Shown here piece by piece: positions 23,971-31,678 of a stretch of DNA of 31,840 nucleotides. Each line of letters opens with the position of its first letter. Position 1 is the first letter of the stretch. Source of the stretch: JAAYJR01 sp964563975 (GTDB lineage Bacteria > Bacteroidota > Bacteroidia > Bacteroidales > Prolixibacteraceae); assembly GCA_964563975.1 (NCBI GenBank), contig CAZLZJ010000023.1, positions 1-31,840 on the forward strand, written 5' to 3'. Under the pieces are notes generated by a model, which saw nothing but the letters and a program-made list of their open reading frames with translations, did no database searches and was not told the origin of the DNA. The translations under genes and the position numbers were made by a program.

Positions 23971-25302
23971 TTAAACAAAGATGGTGTTCAAAGTCTGACG
24001 AAAGCGTTCTCTCACAACAGATGCATTATTATGCTCAATCACATGGTTAACTGCATTTATACTAAGTTCTTCCCGCATGCACTGATTATGCCATAATTCA
24101 ATAATTGCATTTTCCAGCTTTTCTTGGCTATGCTCACCTACACAATAGCCGGATCTTGTCAGTTTGAAATAGCTGTGCATGGCAGTAGATTCCGGTCCAT
24201 ACATGAGTATCGGGACTGCAGATATCATACCTTCCGATACGCGAGTAGAAATGGAATATTGTGAATACCTCAATGCATATCTATCAAAATCAAGGCATAG
24301 GAAGAAAATATCATATTGTTGAACAAGACCGGGTATTTCAGTTACAATAACCGGGCTTTTCAGGTTGATTCCGATTAACTCATTAACAGCTTTCTTAAAC
24401 TTTTTATTCTCATCATAAGTAAAAATGTCAAGTATCACCTTGCATCCATCTCTATTAAGCTTGTCAACAACCTGACACATATCGATCAGCGAATAATGGG
24501 TAGGGGAAAACAATCTTCCAGTGTAAATTATCTTAAGCTCATTGGTTTTTACCTGAAGGGCTTTTTTCTGGTAAGGCAACCAGGTTTCAATTTCAACCGG
24601 ATTACGAAAAGTTAAAAACTTCTGATTATATCTCGATTCATATTCAACAGCCATACTTTCCGATATGCACATATGTACCCTTGCATTCGAAATTAGCTCA
24701 CGGAAATCCCTGTCAATTATCCAATGGAGCCTTTTCCTGAAGAGTAGGCTTTTATTGATAAATGAAATACTATCATCCATTATATGAATTGCATATGGAA
24801 TACTCAACTGATGATATAAAAGAGTTCCAAATCTCATATTTCGATGAAGGAATGGCTGGATATAAATAATATCAGGATTAAAGTTCCGAATCCACTCTAA
24901 AAGTTTTTCACTTAACCTGATTTTATGAAAACTTGAATCAAGGCCAAATAAGCTTAAAATCTTATTAAATATTGATTTGACTTTTTTAATTAGCCTGTTA
25001 ATAAAAGTAGATTGTGCAAAACTAACCGTCCCATTGTTCTTCCTGATATTTTTAAAGTAATATTCTCCAGAGAGTTTAGCCTTTTGCATCAGACAGAAGG
25101 GTAAAGGATATTTCATCTCATCGGTACCAAGCTGATAATATCTATATTTTGTTGTTGGATCGGTCTCATCTATTAATGACGTTACAACTCCAATATTCTC
25201 CGGCGGCCACTCCTTAAAAAGATTGGACATGGTAATACCCCCTCCTCCATTTAATCGGAATGTTTCACCGATAATTATCACTTTTGGAAATGCTTTCTTC
25301 AA
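23971..25302 (-). CDS. GT4-like glycosyltransferase, paralogue 3 of 3, TTG start
   Basis: The 443-residue product aligns with the two other paralogues from its first residues: MKKAFPKVIIIGETFRLNGG, then GGITMSNLFKEW. It shares YYQLGTDEM, IHIMDDS followed by LLFRKRLHW, HMCISESMAVEYESRYNQK, LKIIYTGRLFSPTHYSL and ISTRVSEGMISAVPILMYG. The donor-site block therefore departs from the TKASEYMMSGTP form of the others: Arg-Val-Ser-Glu-Gly-Met replaces Lys-Ala-Ser-Glu-Tyr-Met. There is no ATG near the start. TTG at 25302, overlapping the upstream stop as TTGA, gives an N terminus that lines up exactly with the paralogues, so the TTG start is well supported. It is the most divergent of the three and probably has a different donor or acceptor. 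Confidence 0.87.
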   Translation of the reverse strand: MKKAFPKVIIIGETFRLNGGGGITMSNLFKEWPPENIGVVTSLIDETDPTTKYRYYQLGTDEMKYPLPFCLMQKAKLSGEYYFKNIRKNNGTVSFAQSTFINRLIKKVKSIFNKILSLFGLDSSFHKIRLSEKLLEWIRNFNPDIIYIQPFLHRNMRFGTLLYHQLSIPYAIHIMDDSISFINKSLLFRKRLHWIIDRDFRELISNARVHMCISESMAVEYESRYNQKFLTFRNPVEIETWLPYQKKALQVKTNELKIIYTGRLFSPTHYSLIDMCQVVDKLNRDGCKVILDIFTYDENKKFKKAVNELIGINLKSPVIVTEIPGLVQQYDIFFLCLDFDRYALRYSQYSISTRVSEGMISAVPILMYGPESTAMHSYFKLTRSGYCVGEHSQEKLENAIIELWHNQCMREELSINAVNHVIEHNNASVVRERFRQTLNTIFV

Positions 25303-26570
25303 TTTCTTTCAAGTACTTTTTGATAAATATTTAGAACTGTATCAACTATTGATCGGGGATTATGCCTGACGATAGCTCTTTGCCTTGCCCTGGAAGAGTA
25401 GGATTTCATCTTTTCAGGTGAATTTATCAATTCAACAATTGCTCCTGCCATAGCATAAGGATCACCATTCTGGACCAGAACTCCTTCTTCTCCATTTTTA
25501 AGAATAGTTGATGTGCCACCGGCAAATGTTGCGATAACCGGCGTACCAACAATCATTGCCTCACAAATACTGTTGGGACTGTTTTCAATATGTGAAGGAT
25601 GTATATAGCAGTCAGCATCGACAAGACGATCAAGTAATTTATGAGAATCAAGAGAGCCTTTGAAGCAAACATTGTTTTCCCGAAACTTGAGACCGGTTGA
25701 TCTTTCCGTGATTTCAACAATCTCCTCGGTGCCTCTAGCTCCAATTATTTCCCACTCAAAATGAAAACTAGAATTCTTCTTTAGAAGGTTTGCCGCTTCC
25801 AGAACGGTTTCCAGACCTTTATAAATCAACGGGCTAATAGTTGACACCAATACTCTTTTTTCTTTTATTTTGTAGCTCCATTGTGCTTCTCTGAATTGCT
25901 CCCTTAAAACCTCTTCACAATGGAAATAAGTACTTTGTGGCGCAAGTATACGACTGATTCTTCTATCCCAGTCAGTTCTCCCGATCACATAATTACATTC
26001 TTCAAGTATCTTCCTTTCTCGTTTCGCCCTTTTCCTAAACAAAAAGTATGCGTGAAAAACTCCATATCCAAGCAACAGATCCTTTTTCCTGCAATAGCGT
26101 AGCACATCCAGTAAAGAGATGCCTGAAAACCATTTTTTCTCATAAACAGACAAATTGCCTTGAATCTGGATGATTAGAGGCATTTCAGTTTCATAGATCA
26201 TTAATCCAAAAGATCTTTCACTTCCAAAAACATGAATGAGATCGGGTTTAAATTTTGCAACAATTGCCTTGAAAAAAGATAAATCATTTTCCAACCCAAT
26301 GCTATGCCTCCAGCGAGATAAAAAACCTTTTATTATACCACCGTCAAGGACTTGGGGAAATGGGTAATATCTTGTTGACTCGATTTTAAAGTCATCTAGG
26401 GTTGGATCATTGTAAGGAAAGGCTATAGCTAGTTCAATTTCTGGAATTTTGGCTATTTCTTTCTCAAGTGAAGATATCCATCCTCCCAGATATGATTTAT
26501 CCCCCAAATGTTTACTCGCAAGAGAAGGTGTATTGGTGAACCATAATACCTTTTTCTTTGATTGTATCAT
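25299..26570 (-). CDS. Glycosyltransferase family 4 (GT-B), intact copy
   Basis: Using the ATG at 26570 gives 423 residues. The N terminus has VLWFTNTPSLASKHLG and GGWISSLEKEI. The C-terminal GT-B domain has VLVSTISPLIYKGLETVLEA, WEIIGARGTEEIV, VCFKGSLDSHKLLDRL, and the EX7E motif in IENSPNSICEAM (Glu329 and Glu337). VGTPVIATFAGGTST and EGVLVQNGDPYAMA follow. The family includes enzymes that add hexose to lipid-linked glycans. It is the last member of a gt-wzy-wzx trio (26587-27804 and 27821-29200 upstream). A decayed copy of this gene, with frameshifts and its middle deleted, lies at 29320-29829. The TGA stop overlaps the TTG start of the next gene. Confidence 0.9.
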   Translation of the reverse strand: MIQSKKKVLWFTNTPSLASKHLGDKSYLGGWISSLEKEIAKIPEIELAIAFPYNDPTLDDFKIESTRYYPFPQVLDGGIIKGFLSRWRHSIGLENDLSFFKAIVAKFKPDLIHVFGSERSFGLMIYETEMPLIIQIQGNLSVYEKKWFSGISLLDVLRYCRKKDLLLGYGVFHAYFLFRKRAKRERKILEECNYVIGRTDWDRRISRILAPQSTYFHCEEVLREQFREAQWSYKIKEKRVLVSTISPLIYKGLETVLEAANLLKKNSSFHFEWEIIGARGTEEIVEITERSTGLKFRENNVCFKGSLDSHKLLDRLVDADCYIHPSHIENSPNSICEAMIVGTPVIATFAGGTSTILKNGEEGVLVQNGDPYAMAGAIVELINSPEKMKSYSSRARQRAIVRHNPRSIVDTVLNIYQKVLERN

Positions 26571-26586
26571 TTTCTTCAATATTAAT

Positions 26587-27804
26587 TCAGGTTAATTTAT
26601 CATACAGCAATAAGCTTCGTATTTCTTTGTCATTCAGCCTCCTCAATTTATCTGAATGGCACATTCCGATAACAATCCAGACTATTATATTCAATAAATT
26701 ATATGCAACTTGATTTTCAATAAACAGCATAATAATATAACTGGCTAGCAATATCCCCAAACATTTAATGAACTGATTTTGTGAATTACTTAATGCTTTG
26801 TAAACTGCTGATAAAATAATCCATAGGTAGATCAGGAAACCCAATATCCCTATTTTCATCAAAATTTGAAGAAACCCAACTTCGACAATATTTCTGTTAT
26901 ATGTTTGAAAGGAGGGTGAATCGTAACCTGCATTCAGCCCTTTGCCAAACATGAGGGCTTTATTGAATTTAAGATCCTGTAAAACTTCATAATAGAGAAA
27001 AGTTCTCGTATCAGCTAAAGGATCTTCCTGACTGTAAGGAGTATCATTATCTCCCAATACTATTTCAAAGATATTTTGCCCTTTAATACCCAGATAAAGT
27101 GAAATAAAAGGTAATATGAGTACCGCAAATATCAGAACCCTAATTAACTTTCGGTTTATTCTGACGGTCTGCATAAGATAATAGGCAGCTACAATACAGT
27201 AACTGATTAAAATCCTCAATATCCCTGCACGGTTTGTTAGTGAGAAAATGATTACAACTATCGAAATAGCCGCAATCATAGCTTTGCCTAATGGCCCCCT
27301 GAGAGGTATTGTTAAAATGATAAAAAATAGCGGATATGTTAAAAAAAGCTGAAGTTCAAAGTTTTGAATATATATTAATGAAAACAAAAAGGAAAAAACC
27401 ACATATACTAATAGATATTTATTGATTAAATGGAAGTAATTAATACTCAATCCCAACAAAAAGAACAAAATAGGGAAAAGGGATAAGGCCATGTAATTGC
27501 TGAAGAAAAATGGAATGGCATCCTTAAAATTATTTATTCCGAGTAGACTCCGTATTAACGATATAATAATCCAAATAAACAACGCGTCAAACAAGAAGAT
27601 TATCTTGCTCCCCCTAAGATCAGCACGCCAATATGTAGTAAGATAAAGAAAGATCATTATGATGACTGAACCAAAAGCAAAAAAATACTTACTATAACCC
27701 TGAACGAGACTTATTGATGGTCCATAATAACTTAGATAAAAGGCAAAATGGAATATTAAGGCTAATATTAAACTTATAAATGCAAGTTGCTTTTTGCTAA
27801 ACAT
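26587..27804 (-). CDS. O-antigen/exopolysaccharide polymerase, Wzy-like (polymerase 1)
   Basis: The 405-residue product is almost entirely hydrophobic, with ten or more membrane segments and short polar loops, as in Wzy polymerases and O-antigen ligases. The longest polar loop (about 245-310) contains DPLADTRTFLYYEVLQDLKF, MFGKGLNAGYDSPSFQ and NIVEVGFLQILMKIGILGFL. The Arg, the GKG turn and the short-helix pattern are those of the periplasmic catalytic loop in O-antigen ligase-type (PF04932) proteins. It would join undecaprenyl-diphosphate repeat units in the periplasm after flipping by Wzx. It lies between the flippase (16 bases upstream) and a GT4 (16 bases downstream). Its sequence is not detectably similar to polymerase 2 at 29864, although the flanking genes of both are. 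Confidence 0.85.
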   Translation of the reverse strand: MFSKKQLAFISLILALIFHFAFYLSYYGPSISLVQGYSKYFFAFGSVIIMIFLYLTTYWRADLRGSKIIFLFDALFIWIIISLIRSLLGINNFKDAIPFFFSNYMALSLFPILFFLLGLSINYFHLINKYLLVYVVFSFLFSLIYIQNFELQLFLTYPLFFIILTIPLRGPLGKAMIAAISIVVIIFSLTNRAGILRILISYCIVAAYYLMQTVRINRKLIRVLIFAVLILPFISLYLGIKGQNIFEIVLGDNDTPYSQEDPLADTRTFLYYEVLQDLKFNKALMFGKGLNAGYDSPSFQTYNRNIVEVGFLQILMKIGILGFLIYLWIILSAVYKALSNSQNQFIKCLGILLASYIIMLFIENQVAYNLLNIIVWIVIGMCHSDKLRRLNDKEIRSLLLYDKLT

Positions 27805-27820
27805 ATAGTTTTAGTTTACA

Positions 27821-29200
27821 CTATTTAATCCAGATACCCTTTCGATTCAGATTAATTACCATATGATATTGCAGGGGAGCCAGAATTAATCCATTAAAAT
27901 TTGCGATGACCGAGGCTATGAATAAGGAGTAAACACCCATATCAAAATATTTTATCAGTATCAAAACTACTCCAATATATAAAAGTGGGCTGATCATACT
28001 TGCAATAAACTGAATGCGCAAATAGCTCAGACCATTCAGTAATTGGACATATTTCCCTCCAAACATCATTACGTTAAAATAGACAAATCCCCAAAATGAA
28101 AGTGACATTGCCACAACAACCTTACCTTCACCAAGCCACAGTCTGTAGAAGGGAGTTGAGAAAACAAGCATTAAAACAGTTCCAAGAAAAATCAGAATAT
28201 GCAACTGATTGTAACGTTTAATGCCATTCTTGATCCATTTAATGTCATTTTGCTGAAAAGCCTCTGTAGATGCTGACCAAAATGGAACAAGAAAAATATT
28301 AAAAAGCATGTATGGAATACCAAAATATCTATATACAACATTATAAGCCGTAACATCAGCAGTACCAAAACTTCTTGCAATAATGATGTTGGCTGTCTGA
28401 TATTGAATAATGGAAGCAACCTGAATTACAAAAAATTTCAGGCCAAGATTAAAAAGATCATTGGCATGCCTGAATTTAACAGTACTGATGGAAGGTCTGT
28501 ATTTCCTGTACTTTCCATTAAAGAAAAAGATGTTTGCCCCGATCAGCACAGTTAGTGGAGCAACACACAATGCCAGACCCAACTTCACAAGCGATCCTTC
28601 TGTTGTCTTCACCAGGATGATAATGATAATCAATGAGAGTATCTGTCCCAAAAGATCAATCAGGGATGATTTGGCCGGAAACTGATCGGCCAAAAGAATG
28701 GTAGTTATAATTCTGAAAACAAATGAGATACAAAAATAAGTAAAAACAATAAGAGCAAGCATAGTAACATCGGAACGCATAGTTTCCGACACTTTCAGTA
28801 TCTGAGACCAGTCAAGAAAATTATTAACCACCAGAAATATAAGCCAGACAATTGCAAAAATTATACCCAGGATTGCATAAGTTGTACTTACATAGATTCT
28901 GGCCAGTTCCTCATCTCCTCGAGCTTTCGCCTCAGCAAGCCTGTTCCGCAGCCCTTGTGTCAAACCTATATCAAAAAAAACAAACCATCCGACAATAGAA
29001 CTGATTGTCAGCCAGACTCCATAGGTGGCTGAGTCAACATAACTTAGAGTTATTGGAAGTGTGATAAAGCTAATAAATAAACTTAGGCCCTTTATTAACA
29101 ATGAGCCTACAATGTTCTTTTTTGCCCTGACACTCCTTTCATGACCCTTGGTTATGAATCTGGAAAGGAACCGGAATGGTGCTGACTTAAGAAATTTCAT
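27821..29200 (-). CDS. Wzx-like polysaccharide flippase
   Basis: The 459-residue polytopic membrane protein starts at ATG 29200 (MKFLKSAPFRFLSRFITKGH). A TTG ten codons upstream is less likely. The N-terminal part has the family pattern KKNIVGSLLIKGLSLFISFI, TLSYVDSATYGVWLTISSIV, then WFVFFDIGLTQGLRNRLAEA and KARGDEELARIYVS. The charged residues at the start of the first and second helices and the FDIGLTQGLRN motif are typical of Wzx/RfbX flippases (MOP superfamily). About a dozen membrane segments follow. It exports undecaprenyl-diphosphate repeat units across the inner membrane. A shortened decayed copy occurs at 31321-31587. Confidence 0.92.
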   Translation of the reverse strand: MKFLKSAPFRFLSRFITKGHERSVRAKKNIVGSLLIKGLSLFISFITLPITLSYVDSATYGVWLTISSIVGWFVFFDIGLTQGLRNRLAEAKARGDEELARIYVSTTYAILGIIFAIVWLIFLVVNNFLDWSQILKVSETMRSDVTMLALIVFTYFCISFVFRIITTILLADQFPAKSSLIDLLGQILSLIIIIILVKTTEGSLVKLGLALCVAPLTVLIGANIFFFNGKYRKYRPSISTVKFRHANDLFNLGLKFFVIQVASIIQYQTANIIIARSFGTADVTAYNVVYRYFGIPYMLFNIFLVPFWSASTEAFQQNDIKWIKNGIKRYNQLHILIFLGTVLMLVFSTPFYRLWLGEGKVVVAMSLSFWGFVYFNVMMFGGKYVQLLNGLSYLRIQFIASMISPLLYIGVVLILIKYFDMGVYSLFIASVIANFNGLILAPLQYHMVINLNRKGIWIK

Positions 29201-29319
29201 AGAATACAAATTATCATTGAAATAGTTCAACTAATACAAGCAGAATCCAACATGATCTTCCAATTTATTATAATGGGCTATTCAGGTATAAAAACACCTT
29301 CAACAGCTAAATTAATTAC

Positions 29320-29829
29320 AGTACTTTTTGATAAATATTTAGAACTGTATAATCTATTGATCGGGGATTATGCCTGACAATGCCTCTTTCCTTGCCCTGG
29401 AAGAATATGATTTCATTTTACCAGGTGAATATATCAATTCAACAATTGCTCCTGCCATAGTATAAGGATCACCATTCTGGACCAGAACTCCTTCTTCTCC
29501 ATCTTTAAGAATAATTGGAGATCGGATTTAACTTTTGCAACAATTGCCTTGAAAAAAGATAAATCATTTTCCATCCCAATGCTATGCCCCCTGCGAGATA
29601 AAAAACCTTTTATTATGCCACCGTCAAGAACTTGGGGAAATGGATAATATCTTGTTGACCCGATTTTAAAGTCATCCAGGATTGGATCATTATAAGGAAA
29701 GACTATAGCTAGTTCAATTTCTGGAATTTTGGCTATTCCTTTCTCAAGCGAGGATATCCATCCTCCCAGATTTATCCCCCAAATGTTTACTTACAAGAGA
29801 AGGTGTATTGGTGAACCTTAATACCTTTA
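29320..29829 (-). pseudogene. Remnant of a GT4 gene (deleted copy of 25299-26570)
   Basis: By eye about 90% identical, this region matches the neighbouring GT4 gene in two blocks. Bases 29320-29517 correspond to 25312-25510 (the 3' end of the gene). Bases 29518-29829 correspond to about 26238-26553 (the 5' part). Roughly 725 bases of the parent, including the region for the donor-binding centre, are missing at the junction near 29517. The first block lacks one base near 29380 and the second lacks five near 29770, so it is frameshifted as well as deleted. It cannot encode a glycosyltransferase. It lies between the flippase and polymerase 2, in the position that the intact gene holds relative to polymerase 1. 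Confidence 0.88.
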
Positions 29830-29863
29830 AGTTATCTCTCATAATTTTTGACGAGTTAATACT

Positions 29864-31306
29864 CTACTGATTTTTTTTAGATAGCGTATTTCTATAATTA
29901 CTGATTGAAAATGATATACCTAATAAAATCCAAATCAAAAAATGATAATTATATGTCCTTAACGAGTTAATTTTTAATTGGTTGATCAGAAAAAAAATAA
30001 AAACAAATGAGAATCCAATTTCAATAGCACGAAATGGATTGCCATCTTTTTTCAAATAGTTTTTAAAATTAATAATAATCAAATACAGAATTAATAGAAG
30101 ATAAGCGCTGCCCCCAATCCAACCATATATCATGGGTAAGGAAAGGTATAAGCTATGAAAATCTCGTATTTCAAAGCCTAGCGCACCAATATTTCCCAAC
30201 CAAGCAAGATTATTAGAAGAAGATCTTCCATAACCATAACCCAGAATCCAGTTGGCTTCTCCTATTCTTTTATACCCCGCAGCATATACAGTTGATCTGT
30301 TTAATTCTTCGCCGGTTACTAAACTTTTTGTGCTAAGCCTATTAATATCAATTTCATTTAACCGGTTAACAATAACGTCTAATCCTATCAGATCACCAAA
30401 ATTAATTATTAATGGTATCATGATAATTAATATCGAAAAGAGTAATAATGATTTTTTTGAAAGCAATGTACTGGTGCGAACCAGAAAAAATAACATGATG
30501 AAAGCGAATAACAGAATAAAACCTGAACGGGTTCCGGTAATCAAAATATTCATAAAACTCAGAATCATTAAATAAAATGTTGTATTTCCTAACGAAAAAA
30601 TTTTATTCGAATTTTTGTCCATAAAAACGGAAAAAGCTAAAATAAACATCATTAACGAAAATTCTGAAAATAACTCATAATCACAAAACAAGGAAGGAAA
30701 TCTACCTTCATAGGCAATTTTTGTACTACTAACAGAAGGATAACCGATTACTGCACCTAACAATAAATATGAAGAATTTACAAAAACAAATTTTTGATTG
30801 AGAGCTACAATAAAAAGAATTAAAGAAATAAACGTTAGGATTCTAAATAATGACTTAATGTTTGCTTTTGTAAACTTGAAATTCTGAATAAAAATAAACG
30901 TTAAAATAAAACCGGAAAAAATAATCACTGACTGAATCAAATCTTTTTTAGATGAAGGATTTTTAATTAAAAACCCAAGAAAATTGGTAATAATCAAAAC
31001 TAACAAACACAATATGACAAACTTATCCTTAACAAAAAACTTTCCCTTAAAAAAGAAGAAGGCAATGAGTACAAACAAAGGAGCAAGTGTTATACCACCC
31101 ATTATGTCATAAGATACCATTGTACTTTGGCATAGAAGATATGTAATGAATAAAAATTGGTCATGAAAAATATGAAAAATTATAAATGCATGAAGAATTA
31201 AAAAACCAAGTCCGAGCAATCTCATAAGACTTGATTCGAAGGATAGTAACTGTACGAAAGCTAAACCGAGAGAAATATTAATAATATAATAAAAAAGTTT
31301 TTTCAT
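29864..31306 (-). CDS. O-antigen/exopolysaccharide polymerase, Wzy-like (polymerase 2)
   Basis: The 480-residue product is very hydrophobic, with about a dozen membrane segments and a large polar loop (about 305-385). The loop contains VNRLNEIDINRLSTKS, NRSTVYAAGYKRIGEANW, ILGYGYGRSSSNN and IRDFHSLYLSLPMIYGWIGG. Arg residues, a GYGYG turn and a DFHSLYL segment are the usual features of the periplasmic catalytic loop of Wzy/WaaL-type enzymes (PF04932). By eye its coding sequence is even more AT-rich than the rest of the operon. It is the first gene of the minus-strand operon in this window. Decayed copies of the GT4 and flippase genes that flank polymerase 1 flank it on either side. Confidence 0.85.
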   Translation of the reverse strand: MKKLFYYIINISLGLAFVQLLSFESSLMRLLGLGFLILHAFIIFHIFHDQFLFITYLLCQSTMVSYDIMGGITLAPLFVLIAFFFFKGKFFVKDKFVILCLLVLIITNFLGFLIKNPSSKKDLIQSVIIFSGFILTFIFIQNFKFTKANIKSLFRILTFISLILFIVALNQKFVFVNSSYLLLGAVIGYPSVSSTKIAYEGRFPSLFCDYELFSEFSLMMFILAFSVFMDKNSNKIFSLGNTTFYLMILSFMNILITGTRSGFILLFAFIMLFFLVRTSTLLSKKSLLLFSILIIMIPLIINFGDLIGLDVIVNRLNEIDINRLSTKSLVTGEELNRSTVYAAGYKRIGEANWILGYGYGRSSSNNLAWLGNIGALGFEIRDFHSLYLSLPMIYGWIGGSAYLLLILYLIIINFKNYLKKDGNPFRAIEIGFSFVFIFFLINQLKINSLRTYNYHFLIWILLGISFSISNYRNTLSKKNQ

Positions 31307-31320
31307 TAGAGTTAAAACTT

Positions 31321-31587
31321 CGCCAATGTACGAAAATGTGCTGATCAGACTTGCAATAAATTAAATACGCAAAGCACTGATTCCGTTTAAAAATTGAACA
31401 TATTTACTTCCAAACATCATAACAATATAGTACATAAATTCGTGTAAGCTAATCATCACACCGGGCTTTCGCCTCAGCAAGCCTGTTCCGCAGCACCTGA
31501 GTCAATCCTACATCAAAAAAGACAAACCATCCGGCAATAGAACAGATTGTCAACCAGACACCGCAGATTGCTGAATCAACATAGTTT
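31321..31587 (-). pseudogene. Remnant of a Wzx flippase gene (deleted copy of 27821-29200)
   Basis: Two blocks match the flippase gene: 31321-31441 corresponds to about 27970-28090 and 31465-31587 to about 28923-29045. The 830 or so bases between them in the parent are absent, as are the parent's first 155 and last 150. In the first block the codon for Gln in RIQFIAS is TAA on the minus strand (parent CAG), an in-frame stop. Divergence is greater than in the GT4 remnant, especially in the first block. It cannot encode a flippase. It lies directly upstream of polymerase 2, in the place the flippase holds relative to polymerase 1, and partly within what must be the leader of the minus-strand operon. 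Confidence 0.82.
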
Positions 31588-31678
31588 CCAAAATCATTTT
31601 AATGTAACAAAATAAAGCATTAGCCGTAAAAAAACGCGTGCTAATCAAACAAATTTAATTATTCGTCAAATCACTCCA

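Noticed and set aside
29231..29319. Possible small gene or promoter between flippase and GT4 remnant
   Set aside because: There is no start-to-stop frame of useful length and no recognisable promoter element.
30252..30575. 107-codon plus-strand frame
   Set aside because: It is antisense to the polar loop and membrane segments of polymerase 2. No recognisable domain.
26587..31306. Homology between the two Wzy-like polymerases
   Set aside because: Reading the proteins side by side shows only shared hydrophobicity and the general loop pattern. No aligned motif supports recent duplication of wzy itself.
31619..31645. Inverted pair ATTAGC / GCTAAT before the right-edge gene
   Set aside because: The six-base arms with a 15-base centre are too short for a confident operator or terminator.
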